Positions 34,291-43,736 of a stretch of 52,500 nucleotides of DNA are shown here, piece after piece (positions within the stretch are counted from its first letter, which is position 1; every line of letters starts with the position of its first letter). Source of the DNA: Symbiodinium natans (Eukaryota; Sar; Dinophyceae; Suessiales; Symbiodiniaceae); the NCBI GenBank assembly GCA_905221605.1, contig CAJNDS010000612.1, positions 1 through 52,500 of the forward strand, read 5' to 3'. The notes under the pieces are model-generated. The model did not search any database. It was not told the DNA's origin and was given only the letters and a program-made list of their open reading frames with translations. The position numbers were made by a program, and so were the translations under genes.

Positions 34291-35767
34291 CAAAGGATCC
34301 CTACATAAAATTAAGGGTCTATTCCTTGCTTCAGGGATACTGGGCTTGGTTTGGGGCCTGGGGCAGGTGGCACGATGTCACGCCTTTCCTTCAGCCCCTT
34401 GGAGCCGCAGTTGGCCAGAGAGCCCTCAACCCGAAACCCCGGCCCTATACGGCTTTAGGGTTTTTGGGGTTTAGGGTTTAGGGTTTAGGGATATAAGACT
34501 TGGGGTACCCCCCCTGTCCGAACCCTGAACACCCTAAACGCCCGACCCTGAGCGCTGTTAGAACAACCTCTACATTTTATGCTGCATTGCTTTGGGGGCG
34601 CCGGCTTCAGGGGTGTTTTTTGGATTTGTGGGTTTTTGGGTTTAGAGGGCTTCATGGCTTTAGGCTTTAGGGCCGTTTTGTTAGACCAGATTCCGAAGCC
34701 CACGAAGAAGAGTCTCCAGTCCTCAGCAACCCTTAGGCGTAGGACCCCAGCGAGGAGCCACCTGAACCGTACCGCCAGCCTTAAGCTCTAAACCCTGAAG
34801 CCTACGCCCAAAACCCTAAACCGCCCAGACCCCCAAAGCCCCAAGCCACACCTACGGTTTTAGGGTTTCGGGTTTGGGGTTTCGGGTTTATAGGGTTAAG
34901 GGTTAAGGGTTTAGGGTAAGCCTGACGCGGAACTCAGAGTTTTATTAGGGTTTGGGGTTTAGGGTTTGGGGTTTAGGGTTTGGGGTCTAAGGTTTGGGGT
35001 TTAGGGCAACCCACCTTCAGTCAGGCTTCCATCTTCTCCACAAGGCAGTTCTCCTTCGCATCGGTGACCTCCTCAAACTGCTTCTCGAGTTGCACCGCCA
35101 GACCCCGCGAGCCCTAAACCCCCCATACGCACCTTCAAGCCTCAAAAAACCCAAACCCTAAAGCCTCAAATCCTCAAGCCCTAAACCCACACCCTAAACC
35201 CTAATCCCCGGTCCCCTATGTGAAGCCCTGAGTTTTCATGTGGAGGGCAGATCCAAATGGTGTTTGGTTGGGCTGCAATTTTCGCTTGCTCATTCTCGTT
35301 TAGGGTTTAGGGTTTTAGGGTTTAGGGCTTGAGGCGCTAGAAAGTGTGTTTTCGGGGCTGCTCGCCGCCGGAAGTTGGGCTGCGGATTCACCGCTGAACC
35401 CCGAGGGACGAAGAGGGTGCCAAAGGGGCCCTCCTTTCAGATCAACCCGAAGTGAGCCGCAGCCTCAACCCAGGCGCCAAACACCCCTAGAAGTCTCTTG
35501 CTTGGTCAGCTTTCATGTGTGACATGAAGGCATGGGGTACTCATGTAATTGCTACGACCATGCCTGCATTCTCTACCAACCAGCAGCACGCTTCTGACAG
35601 CAACAGCACGGCTATTGCCATGACTCTCTTTTAATTTGGCAAGCCCCGAACCCTAACCGCAAGCCCTAAACCCTAAACCCTAAACCCTAAACCCTAAACC
35701 CTAAACCCTAAACCCTAAACCCTAAACCCGAAACCCGAAACCCCTAACCCCCGTAAACCCTAAACAG
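34291..35767. other. Mixed unique DNA and short arrays
   Basis: Short telomere-like arrays lie at 34860-35010 and 35655-35765. Possible exons are 35376-35451 (GCGFTAEPEGRRGCQRG before GAA|GTGAGC) and 35525-35633 (WGTHVIATTMPAFSTNQQ). The segment 35025-35105 is well open on both strands, including a minus frame VQLEKQFEEVTDAKENC, so its strand is undecided. Confidence 0.35.
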
Positions 35768-35824
35768 GCTGGGTGTGGAGTGCGACTTCGGCCATTCGCA
35801 CCTTCGGCTCGGTGGTGATTTGAG
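35768..35824 (+). CDS. Exon candidate (LGVECDFGHSHLRLGGDL)
   Basis: It lies between CTAAACAG and TTGAG|GTGGCG; 57 bases with equal phases at both ends. It reads LGVECDFGHSHLRLGGDL. The product is unknown. Confidence 0.5.
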
Positions 35825-36009
35825 GTGGCGCATTCAGGGGGTTGCTGGGCTTTTGTTGGGACATGGAGGGCTTCTGGCGTTCTTAGGGTTTCGGGCTTTT
35901 AGATTTAGGGTTACAGGGATTTGAGGGGCTTGGGTTTGTAGGGCTTTTTAGGGCTTGCAGACTTGAGAGGGTTTGTTAGAGGTCGGAGTTTAATGAGAGG
36001 GTTGAGTCA

Positions 36010-36110
36010 AGGCTTGAGTTCCGGTTTAGGTTTAGGGTTTAGGGTTTAGGGTTTGGGGTTTGGGGTTTGGGGTTTGGGGTTTGGGGTTTAGGGTTTGGGG
36101 TTTCGGGTTT
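36010..36110. repeat. TTTAGGG and TTTGGGG array
   Basis: TTTAGGG units grade into a TTTGGGG block (36050-36085). A possible exon (LTRCLDMRVVRPVEACHA) follows CTGTCTGCAG at 36135. Confidence 0.85.
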
Positions 36111-36214
36111 GGGGGCTCTGTCTGCAGGGCTAACGAGGTGTTTGGACATGAGGGTGGTTAGGCCCGTTGAGGCTTGCCATGCCATGCCTTGGACTTCACG
36201 TGCGCTGCAACGAA

Positions 36215-36399
36215 AACCCCTAAACCCCTACACCCCTACACCCCTAAACCCCTGAACCCCTGAACCCCCAACCCCCTCACCCCCTCTAAGCCCTCTAAGC
36301 CCCTAAACCCCTAAACCCAAAACCCCTAAACCCCTAAACCCCTACACGCCTAAACCCCTAAACCTAAACCCCTAGACCCTAAACCCCAAAACCCCTAAG
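36215..36399. repeat. CCCCTAAA variant array
   Basis: Eight-base CCCCTAAA units with CCCCTACA variants, ending one base before the next exon (CCCCTAAG|G). Confidence 0.85.
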
Positions 36400-36516
36400 G
36401 AGCGGCTTGCTGGTACAGCGCCTCTCCACGGCGTTCCTGATGCCGTCGCTGTGCTTTCTGGCCCTGGCAGTGGGTGGCTACCGGGGCTCTCCGCACCTCA
36501 GACAAAAACTGGCAGG
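36400..36516 (+). CDS. Transmembrane exon (STAFLMPSLCFLALAVGG)
   Basis: 117 bases, phase 2 at both ends. It reads GLLVQRLSTAFLMPSLCFLA and continues LAVGGYRGSPHLRQKLA. A clear membrane helix is followed by a basic loop. The donor is GG|GTTTAGGG. The next exon continues the frame after a short repeat intron. Confidence 0.65.
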
Positions 36517-36595
36517 GTTTAGGGTTTAGGGTTTAGGGTTGAGGGTTTAGGGTTTAGGGTTTAGGGTTCGTACCTTAAAGAAAGCTGGCAGGGTT
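36509..36595. repeat. TTTAGGG intron flanked by an 11-bp direct repeat
   Basis: CTGGCAGGGTT occurs at 36509-36519 (exon end) and again at 36585-36595. The 65 bases between are mostly TTTAGGG. The predicted intron 36517-36597 is therefore almost entirely a telomere-like array bounded by a short duplication. Confidence 0.7.
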
Positions 36596-36597
36596 AG

Positions 36598-36737
36598 GAC
36601 GCTTGAGCCCATGCCTCCTGCACCGAGGTTCTTCGCGCTCAAATTCTGCATCCTCGTGCTGTCTCTGCTTTTCCCTGGGAGCCTTGGCTTAGGGCCTATA
36701 GGGCCTAGGGCGAGTGCGGGGTTCGGGCTCAGGGAAA
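36598..36737 (+). CDS. Transmembrane exon (FFALKFCILVLSLLFPGS)
   Basis: It enters in phase 2 after GGGTTAG, matching the exon at 36400. It reads FFALKFCILVLSLLFPGS, a second membrane helix. It may end at GAAA|GTAAGA (36737) or earlier at a GC donor near 36690. Confidence 0.6.
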
Positions 36738-37239
36738 GTAAGAGCGCGTCAGAGTTTAGGTTTCGGGCTTTCAGGATTAGGTTTTAAGGATTAGGGCGAT
36801 TAGGGCTTTAGATTTAGGGTTCAAGGTATGTATGCATATATATATATATGTATATAAAAGGTTTGGGGTGCAGGGTTCAGGGGAACGTTAGAGTCAAAGT
36901 AAAGATTTGTTAAGGCAAGGATTGGGCACATTGGATCGAGGCTGCACCTGCCTCTGCCAGCAAACCAATCCCGAAGACCCCAAGACCCCTCCGACTAATA
37001 AGCCCGAAACATGAAAGCCCGAACCCCTAACTTGAACCCCTAAAAGCCCCCTAAACCCTAAAACCCTAAGCCCTCAACCCTACAACCCTAGGGCTTAAAA
37101 CCCTACAACCCCAAGCCCTAAACTTTTAAACCCTCCAACCCGAAGCCCTAAGCCCCACAACCCTAAGCCCTAAACCCCCTAAACCCTAAGCCCTCAGCCC
37201 TAAACCCCAAACCCTAAGCCCTCAACCCTACAACCCTAG
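36738..37239. other. Spacer with TA tract and CCCTAA variants
   Basis: Contains an ATATATAT tract near 36835 and CCCTAAG, CCCTCAA and CCCTACA units at 37010-37235. One Cys-rich open segment at 36930-37010 (LGTLDRGCTCLCQQTNPE) is a possible exon. Confidence 0.5.
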
Positions 37240-37261
37240 CAAGCCGCTGAGGACCATCGAA
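37240..37261 (+). CDS. Left part of an exon split by an introner
   Basis: Follows AACCCTAG. It encodes QAAEDHR plus one base and is interrupted at GAA|GTGACTTGG. Joined to 37380-37440 it gives one continuous frame. Confidence 0.5.
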
Positions 37262-37266
37262 GTGAC

Positions 37267-37379
37267 TTGGTAGCCCAGTGGTACCCTTTACCCTCTTTTT
37301 TTGTTCTGGTTTCCCCTTCAAACTAACCAACCCCCCAAAAAGGGTGCCCTTATTGAAATATGGTTACTAGGCTACCAAG
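37267..37379. mobile_element. Introner-like foldback element
   Basis: The ends are CTTGGTAGCC and GGCTACCAAG, flanked by GTGAC (37262-37266) and GTGAC (37380-37384); one C is shared with the terminal repeat, so the duplication is four or five bases. The donor GT lies in the left duplication and the acceptor AG is the last two bases of the element. Splicing restores exactly the uninterrupted sequence. No coding capacity. Confidence 0.7.
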
Positions 37380-37440
37380 GTGACCCTGTCGAACCTAATC
37401 TGCGTCACGGCCGGGGCCCGAAGATCATCAACCTGACTGG
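37380..37440 (+). CDS. Right part of the split exon (LRHGRGPKIINLT)
   Basis: It reads SDPVEPNLRHGRGPKIINLT when joined to the left part, and ends GG|GTTTAGGG. One exon is thus bounded by an introner on the left and a telomere-like array on the right. Confidence 0.55.
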
Positions 37441-37580
37441 GTTTAGGGTTTAGGGTTTAGGGTTTAGGGTTTAGGGTTTCGGGTTTAGGGTTTAGGGTTT
37501 AGGGTTTAGGGTTTAGGGTTTAGGGTCTAGGGTCTAGGGTCTAGGGTGTAGGGTTTAGGGTTTAGGGTTTAGGGTTTGGG
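37441..37580. repeat. TTTAGGG array with TCTAGGG variants
   Basis: About nineteen units. A TCTAGGG sub-block lies in the middle (37527-37548). It begins exactly at the predicted donor. Confidence 0.95.
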
Positions 37581-38374
37581 AGTTCAGTGACCTCCATAAG
37601 CCACCTGTCCTGAAACCCCTAATCCCTAAACCCTAAAGCACAACAATATGAGGAAATACTTACCAGGAAGTTAAAGAACATATATACATGTTGACCTCTG
37701 CATATGTATCTTTGCTACTGGCGAACCATATAGTGCCCTCATGAATTTTGGTCAACTTCAGTTCGGGCTAACTAGTATATAGTAAAAAATGACCTTATCA
37801 TGGCAACAACAAAATCACGTTCCTGAACTTAAGAGCCCAGAAGGACCCAAGCGTGTGCAAAGGCCGACGAGGACGGGCTCCCATTACCCTCCCAATCCAC
37901 TTTCCTCAAGGAGACCGCGCCAGGGTTTACTTGGAGGGTTTAGGGTTTAGGGTTTAGGGTTCATGGGGGCCACATTACGCTAGGGGGTCCAAGTAATTTC
38001 TAGAAAAATATTCCCTTATGGTCCCTGTATACTTGTACTATAAGAAACCCCCGAATCTAATCATTAAGGCCCCTTTATTGCGCAGCGTTATAAGTACCCC
38101 AAGCAAATTCACCGCTAGCTCAGGGAGTTTACGAACATAGGAGACTCCTAACATAGACCGCCAAATAGTAGGACCCCCAATAAGGTACCCCTGATTTCGG
38201 AAACGTCTATATGCTCATGAAGCTCCCGGTAGAGTTGAGAAGGTGTCGCAGGTCAAACTTGTGGGGTGACACTCCGGATGCGCGAGTCTGGCATCGAATG
38301 TGTGCCCCAAAAGGATTTCTCAGCTCGAAGGAACGATCCAACCCTATAAAACCCAATAGCCCGAAGTGCGAAAC
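37581..38374. other. AT-richer spacer and possible exons
   Basis: Bases 37640-37810 are AT-rich. A possible LRR-like frame is at 37820-37925 (ITFLNLRAQKDPSVCKG). Another frame at 38251-38350 (SNLWGDTPDARVWHRMC) follows AGGTGTCGCAG. CCAATAAGGTACCCC...ATTTCG at 38179-38205 recurs at 52333-52356. Confidence 0.4.
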
Positions 38375-38650
38375 CCTAACCCCCAAGCCCTAAGCCCTAA
38401 GCCCTAAGCCCTAAGCCCTAAGCCCTAAGCCCTAAGCCCTAAGCCCTAAGCCCTAAGCCCTAAGCCCTAAGCCCTCAGCCCTAAGCCCTAAGCCCTAAGC
38501 CCTAAGCCCTAAGCCCTAAGCCCTAAGCCCTAAGCCCTAAGCCCTAAGCCCTAAGCCCTAAACCCTAAACCCTAAACCCTAAACCCCAAACCCTAAACCC
38601 TAAACCCTAAACCAAAACCCAATAGCCCTATACCCTAAACCCTAAACCCT
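38375..38650. repeat. Long CCCTAAG array then CCCTAAA
   Basis: About twenty-six CCCTAAG units (38382-38560) followed by CCCTAAA units. It is the largest single-variant block in the window. Confidence 0.95.
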
Positions 38651-38913
38651 CCTTAAGCCCACACCGCTCCCGTATGCAGGAGCTCCCCTGGGCCCACTGC
38701 GACTCACAGAGGGGATTTCTCCACGTGCTGCTTCCGGGCAGCTTTAGTTTTCCCAGTCCTCATGGATGTTGGGGGGGGGTGGGGGGTAGGGCGGGTTGCA
38801 TAAACCCAAGACCCTAAAACCATAAACCGTAGAGTTTTTTTTGCAGTAAAGAGGGGGTTGTTTGGTATTAGAGGGTGGGGGGGGGGTGCTACTTCTTGGA
38901 TCCTCCCAGGTAG

Positions 38914-39102
38914 GAATTGCCGACTCTGAGCAAAGAACATGGAGAAATAATACGGTTACATGGCCAAGAAGCCATGCTATGTGGCTTCGTGACAGCAACA
39001 AATCAGGTTTCCTCATGCCTTGCTGGAAACGGTCTTGTCTACCTAGACTTCGTTTTCAGTCCCCATGGACCCTCAATACCTGGATACCTGGTTGCCTCGT
39101 AA
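38914..39102 (+). CDS. Exon candidate (CGFVTATNQVSSCLAGNG...)
   Basis: Open from CCCAGGTAG to TAA. It reads LSKEHGEIIRLHGQEAMLCG, then FVTATNQVSSCLAGNGLVYL, then FVFSPHGPSIPGYLV. The composition is very protein-like over 62 codons. The product is not recognised and the link to neighbours is unknown. Confidence 0.5.
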   Translation, partial: ELPTLSKEHGEIIRLHGQEAMLCGFVTATNQVSSCLAGNGLVYLDFVFSPHGPSIPGYLVAS

Positions 39103-39214
39103 GCCACAAAAGGCTCTTATCAAACTCACGAAGCCCTAAACTTCCCTAAGCCCTAAACCCTAAGCCCTCAAGCCAAAAGCCTAGATTGTCGTGGGAAACA
39201 CAGAAACTGGGTGG

Positions 39215-39480
39215 TCTATGGGAACTAAGATCTCAGATTTTAGCCAAAAAAGCAAGCAAGGTGGCTTCCGACAATTGTAAAGACACCCTCTTGCTTGCTA
39301 AGCAGTAAGGTATCCTGTTTTGGGTACCCAGACTGGGTCCCAAGCCCTAAGGGTACCTCGGGTGCGCTGCGGTTTTTGGGCGTCAGATTTTGGGCCACAA
39401 ATTAGGGTGCAGGGGGGGTGCCCTAAACCCTAAACCTTAAACCCTAAACCCTAAACCCCAAACCTGAACCCTAAACCCTA
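39215..39480. other. Foldback-like spacer and CCCTAAA fragments
   Basis: AAGCAAGCAAGGTGG (near 39249) faces CACCCTCTTGCTTGCT (39284-39299), forming a short palindrome. CCCTAAA units follow at 39420-39480. Confidence 0.5.
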
Positions 39481-39769
39481 AACTGAAGAGTGCGCCGCTG
39501 TCCATTTGCATGGGCGCTCGAGGCTTCGACCGAGATCCCCGACCGAGCGTCTCCACAGAACGGTGAGGGAGGGTAAAGCCTCCCGGTGCACTGGGGCGTC
39601 AGCCCTTAGAAAAATTAGGACCCCAAATCCCGCACCGTTGGCGCCGTCATGTTTTTTCCCCACCCTCGGTGCGGGGTTGTTAGATTTTAAAATCAACTGT
39701 GCTCCTCGCCCGGAGCTCTTCTCCTCACCCGGAACTCTTCTCCACCCTGGTCTACTCCTCGCTCATCCC

Positions 39770-40025
39770 TGGAGTGCCCAACCCCAAAGTGTCCCTTGGA
39801 GTGCCCAACTCTAGAGTGTGTACAGTCTCCCTGGAATGCCCTACCCCATAGTCTCCCTAGAGCCCAACCCAGAGTGTCCCGGAGTGCCCAGCCCCAGAGT
39901 CTCCCTGGAGTGCCCAACCTCAGAGTCTCCCTAGAATGCCAGTTCCAGAGTCTCCCTGGAGTGCCCAACCCCAGAGTCTCCCTGGAGTGCCCAACCCCAG
40001 AGTGTTGCCCAACCCCTGAGTCTCT
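39770..40025. repeat. 26-bp minisatellite
   Basis: About nine diverged units of CTCCCTGGAGTGCCCAACCCCAGAGT. Open frames on both strands across it are repeat products. Confidence 0.85.
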
Positions 40026-40345
40026 CTACCAAGAGAGGGTAAGTAAAACAATTTTTTGGCGGGTCGGGCTACTCCCCGCAGGGGCCTGGGGCCCGGGCTG
40101 GCAGATTTGCACTTCCTGGGACGCCCTGGACCCCCCGCAGCCCCCTGCCGCCTGGGACCCCTTGAGGATTTGCAAATTCTTTTCATGGTTGGAAGCAGGG
40201 GTACCGTTTTGCTGCCCTAAGGCTGCATGAAGCCCCGCGATCCAGGATTGGCCCAGACCCGAAATAAGAATGTGGGTTTTTAGTATTGCAATCGACGGTT
40301 TTGGGCACCCCTCCATTTTACTCCGTGCTTACGAGCCACTGACAG

Positions 40346-40505
40346 GCTCCACAAAGCTCAGGAGGCCCCACCCTGCTCTTTCTCTGGAAAAAGCAAGAAA
40401 GTTCCCGGAAGGGTTGCTTCGGGAAGAAACACAAGAAATTCTCCATCGAGAACCCAACGACGCCCTCGTTGTGGCATTAAGTGCAGGCTCATCTCGGCAT
40501 GTGGC
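40346..40505 (+). CDS. Exon (EGLLREETQEILHREPND...)
   Basis: It follows GAGCCACTGACAG. It reads ARKFPEGLLREETQEILH and then DALVVALSAGSSRHV, up to a donor GC|GTGACA. No telomere-like repeat is inside. The coding character is strong; the product is unknown. Confidence 0.6.
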
Positions 40506-40519
40506 GTGACATACACTCC

Positions 40520-40633
40520 TATTTGCTTAAGAACCCCCCCAAACATATAGCAAATATACTTTTCCTGAAAAGTTTTAAGGGGAAAACATATAGGGGCTTT
40601 TGTTCCTTTTTTTGTTCTTAAAGCAAAGAATAG
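40520..40633. mobile_element. Foldback element family D, copy 1
   Basis: The ends are TATTTGCTTAAGAAC and GTTCTTAAAGCAAAGAATA. The right end finishes AATAG, which would act as the acceptor of the next exon. A second copy is at 47510-47620. Confidence 0.65.
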
Positions 40634-40714
40634 TGAAGGTCTGCGGTTCTGCAGAGGTTGAGGCTTTGAGCCTTGCTTCTGCTAGCTGCCAGCCACCCCC
40701 GCGAGCCGCTGCAG
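40634..40714 (+). CDS. Exon candidate (KVCGSAEVEALSLASASC)
   Basis: 81 bases, phase 1 at both ends, starting at the end of a family D element and ending GCA G|GTGGTT. It reads KVCGSAEVEALSLASASC. Confidence 0.45.
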
Positions 40715-40739
40715 GTGGTTCATGGCTTCTCCCTCAAAA

Positions 40740-41045
40740 CTCTAAAGCCCTGTAAGGCCCTGAACCCCCAAACCCCTATACCCTTAGACCCCCTACACCC
40801 CCTAAACCCCCGAAACCCCCTAAAGCCCTAAAGCCCTAAAGCCCTAAAGCCCTAAAGCCCTAAAGCCCTAAAGCCCTAAAGCCCTAAAGCCCTAAAGCCC
40901 TAAAGCCCTAAAGCCCTAAAGCCCTAAAGCCCAAAAGCCCTAAAGCCCTAAAGCCCTAAAGCCCTAAAGCCCTAAAACCTTAAAGCCCAAAGCCCTAAAG
41001 CCCTAAAGCCCTAAAGCCCTAAAGCCCTAAAGCCCTGAAGCCCTA
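40740..41045. repeat. CCCTAAAG eight-base variant array
   Basis: About thirty units of CCCTAAAG. It is an eight-base unit made by adding one G to the heptamer. Confidence 0.95.
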
Positions 41046-41061
41046 TTTTTTGGGGGCCCAG

Positions 41062-41127
41062 GTTGTGGGTCGCTTTTGTCCTCAATGCCGTGCTCCTGCC
41101 CCTGAGCATCCTGTCCCGCGGCCAAGA
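41062..41127 (+). CDS. Transmembrane exon (LWVAFVLNAVLLPLSILS)
   Basis: 66 bases, phase 2 at both ends, between GGGCCCAG and CAAGA|GTAGGG. It reads LWVAFVLNAVLLPLSILSRG. A TAG would end the frame if the donor were not used. The next in-phase piece is the basic exon at 43125. Confidence 0.6.
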
Positions 41128-41130
41128 GTA

Positions 41131-41185
41131 GGGTTTAGGGTTTAGGGTTTAGGGTTTAGGGTTTAGGGTTTAGGGTTTGGGGCTT
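41131..41185. repeat. TTTAGGG array
   Basis: About seven units directly after the exon end, then TTTGGGG variants. Confidence 0.9.
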
Positions 41186-41479
41186 GGGGCTTGGGGGAAT
41201 TCGGGATTTAGTGTTTGGGGCTTTCGGGGCTGTCGGGGGTTTTTAATCGCAATGCCAGCTTGGGGCCCGCGTATGGATGAGAGCAAGAATGTGGTTTGAC
41301 TTCAGGTTTCAAGCCTGTGGCCAACTTGGTGATAGATTTTTCATTTTTTGCCTCACCGGAGACCCTAAACCCCCAAAGATCTCTGTCCTTCTCGTTGCTG
41401 ACCCGGGCATCTGTGGGTTTAGAGGGTTTAGGGATACTTCTGCTATCGCCTCCTCATTGTGGGAAACGACTCAGGGGAC

Positions 41480-42400
41480 ATGAAACATACGATTTACAGG
41501 AGCATCCGTTTCGGAATCCCTTGCCCTTGTGTGCTGATTTGTAGTATATTGGAGCTTAGATTTTGGCATTTGGTTTCGTCTTCGAGCTGCGAAAACAACT
41601 TAACTTCGCACACCTCTAGCACTGTGCGCTTGCATAGGTTTTTACCTCCCTGCATCTGAGCATCTTGTGCTGGCCCTGCAAGTTTTCGCTGCGCTCTACT
41701 GCTGTGTTTCTTGCGGCGATGTCAGTGCCGGTGCCATCATCTAGCATTGCCACTGTTGGCGACTGTGCTGTCCTGGCGGCTACAGCTGATGGAAAATGCG
41801 CGGTTCGCATGTTGTTTTTGCAGTTGCATCCTTCGGCAGCACTTTTGCGCGCTACACTCCATCTCGCTCTCCAACCATGGTGTCACCAAGCAAGCTCGCG
41901 TCTCTTCATCCGCCGTGGCTCCTGTGCACTCACTGGAGTGGTTGAGTCCTGGTTAAGGCAACTCGGAGTGAAGTTGCCTGCTCGTGTTAGTGAGCCCACG
42001 GCCCTGCGTGTAGCGCTCGCCTCCACACGCCTCGCGCAGCAGCTATGTCTGCGCATACGTGTAGGGTCTGCGTCTGATTCACTCATGTGCAAGGGGCGTT
42101 TGCGTTGTCTACGGCCTTGATTGACAGCTCAGGTTGCATGTACCTTGTGTACGTGCTGTTCCCTTTTGGATCTTTTGGTGTACCTGCTGCGAACCTGCAG
42201 GGCCTACGTTAGCCGTGCGTGTTTTGAATGCTAAGTTTTTAAGTTTGTTTGCCTTGCTGCTTTGTAATGCTATATCGTGACCCTGCGGCACGTCTTGCCG
42301 CAAGTCATTTGTTTCCTTTGTGCAAGATGCCTTGGTTGCCTTTGTCTGTTGAGCTGCGCGAGGCGGCGGTTGAGGAAACTTCGCTTACTCATCGCGAGGC
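41480..42400 (+). other. Repeat-free block with a 151-codon open frame
   Basis: Over 900 bases without telomere-like units and richer in T on the plus strand. A frame at 41665-42120 contains SIATVGDCAVLAATADGK but is also Leu/Arg/Ser-rich. A second small frame begins ATG at 42327 (MPWLPLSVELREAAVEET). It may be an inserted element or a remnant of another gene. No family is recognised. Confidence 0.35.
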
Positions 42401-42403
42401 TCC

Positions 42404-42476
42404 GAAGCCTTCCTAAACCCTAAACCTTCAACCCTCAACCCTAAACCCTAGACCCTAAACCTTGTCAGAAGCCTTC
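42404..42476. repeat. Short array flanked by a 9-bp direct repeat
   Basis: GAAGCCTTC at 42404-42412 and 42468-42476 encloses CCCTAAA and CCCTCAA units. Confidence 0.65.
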
Positions 42477-42910
42477 AGGAGCTTCAGCTCAAAGCACGAC
42501 GCTCGAGTCGTCAGTAGCTTCACGCGTGTCCGCGGAGCGCGGTGGGCTTTCTGTGCTCGGACGAAAGAACCGTTGTTTTTGAGCCAAATTGGGGTTTAGG
42601 GTTTAGGGTTTAGGGATTAGGGTACTCCATCTTTTGGTGAGATTTTTTGCTGCAGTCGTTAGTAGACATTTGTTCTTGGGACCAAGATCATCATGATAGC
42701 AGATTCATCATCGTAACTCGCAGCTTCGTGTCATCCATTAAGCGTAACTCGTTCTTGGTGTCGTCCATCGAGGTGACATGCTAACTATCGTGGCGTGTCA
42801 TCATCGGTATCAGTCGAAGACGAGCGTCCGATGCAATAGTATGTCACAATTATTTATGAGTGTTCCCAATGGCGTCATTCCCCTTAGCGTTTGGAATCTT
42901 TCACTGGTGT

Positions 42911-43102
42911 ACTTGGAGGTTCAGGGTACTCAAAAACCCAATTATCACTGCAATTATATGCCCCCTACGTCCTCTAAATAGGTAGTCGTATAATTGGGGT
43001 TCTTAAACCCTAAACCCTAAGCCCTAAGCCCTAAGCCCTAAACCCTAAACCCTAAACCCTAAACCCCAAACCCTAACCCCTAAAGTACCCATGAACCTCC
43101 AT
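42911..43102. mobile_element. Foldback element family A carrying a telomere-like array
   Basis: The left arm is ACTTGGAGGTTCAGGGTACT and the right arm AGTACCCATGAACCTCCA. Between the arms lies a 75-base block of CCCTAAA/CCCTAAG units (43005-43082) that the 142-bp copy at 30044 lacks. Confidence 0.7.
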
Positions 43103-43124
43103 GTAGGCCATCGGGGTGCCATAG

Positions 43125-43179
43125 GGCCCGAACCCGACGCCGACTTCGGAGGATCCTGGCGCGGTACATTCACCGGGAG
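43125..43179 (+). CDS. Basic cytoplasmic-type exon (RRRLRRILARYIHRE)
   Basis: It enters in phase 2, matching 41062-41127, and ends GAG|GTGGGG. It reads ARTRRRLRRILARYIHRE, as expected just inside a membrane after the preceding helix. Two other frames are also open, so the evidence is the phase and position. Confidence 0.45.
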
Positions 43180-43212
43180 GTGGGGCATGGCTCTAGCCTT
43201 CAGGGTTTTAAA

Positions 43213-43306
43213 GTTTGCGGGTTTAGGGTTTAGGGTTTAGGATTTAGGGTTTAGGGTTTAGGGTTTAGGATTTATGGTGTAGGGTTTAGGGTTTAGGGTT
43301 TGCGGG
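43213..43306. repeat. TTTAGGG array flanked by GTTTGCGGG
   Basis: GTTTGCGGG at 43213-43221 and 43298-43306 bounds about eleven units, including TTTAGGA variants. The flanking word partly overlaps repeat sequence, so this case is weaker than the others. Confidence 0.5.
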
Positions 43307-43390
43307 GTTGAGTTGCCGCTTGTTACGATGACTGGGGGGAGCAACAGCCCCTAAACCCTAAACCGTAAGCCCTAGACCCGAACTTGCAAG

Positions 43391-43424
43391 AAGGGTTGCT
43401 GCGCGGTAGATGTGGTGCATCCTA
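43391..43424 (+). CDS. Exon copy 1 (KGCCAVDVVHP)
   Basis: It follows AACTTGCAAG in phase 0 and ends CCTA|GTAGGA. A near copy of the acceptor and exon start lies at 43707. The pair looks like a tandem exon duplication. Confidence 0.45.
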
Positions 43425-43504
43425 GTAGGATAAGGGGGACCCTTAAAAAAGAACTCTTCTTAACCCTCTTCTGGCTCTCTGAAACAGGGACCTTATTCAG
43501 AGGG

Positions 43505-43700
43505 TCTGTATCCCACGGGGTCCCCCTAATCCCCTAAACCCTAAACCCTGAAGCCCCAACCCGAAACCCCAAACCCGAAACCCCAAACCCTACACCCTAA
43601 ACCTTAAACCCTAAACCCTAAACCCTAATCCCAAACCCTAACCCTAAACCCCAAACCCTAAACCCTAAACCCGAAACCCCAAACCCTAAACCCTAAACCC
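43505..43700. repeat. CCCTAAA/CCCCAAA array
   Basis: Mixed units separating the two copies of the small exon. A short palindrome with AAGGGGGACCC / GGGGTCCCCCTA arms lies at 43428-43510. Confidence 0.85.
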
Positions 43701-43706
43701 TGCAAG

Positions 43707-43736
43707 AAGGCGTGCTGCTATTTGGATGTGGTGCAG
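43707..43736 (+). CDS. Exon copy 2 (KACCYLDVVQ)
   Basis: It follows CCCTGCAAG in phase 0 and ends CAG|GTGCAA. Six of ten residues match copy 1, including CC and DVV. It could be an alternative exon. Confidence 0.45.

Noticed and set aside
40800-41045. CRISPR-like regular repeat array
   Set aside because: Repeats are contiguous 7-9 bp units with no unique spacers. This is a tandem telomere-like array in a eukaryotic context.
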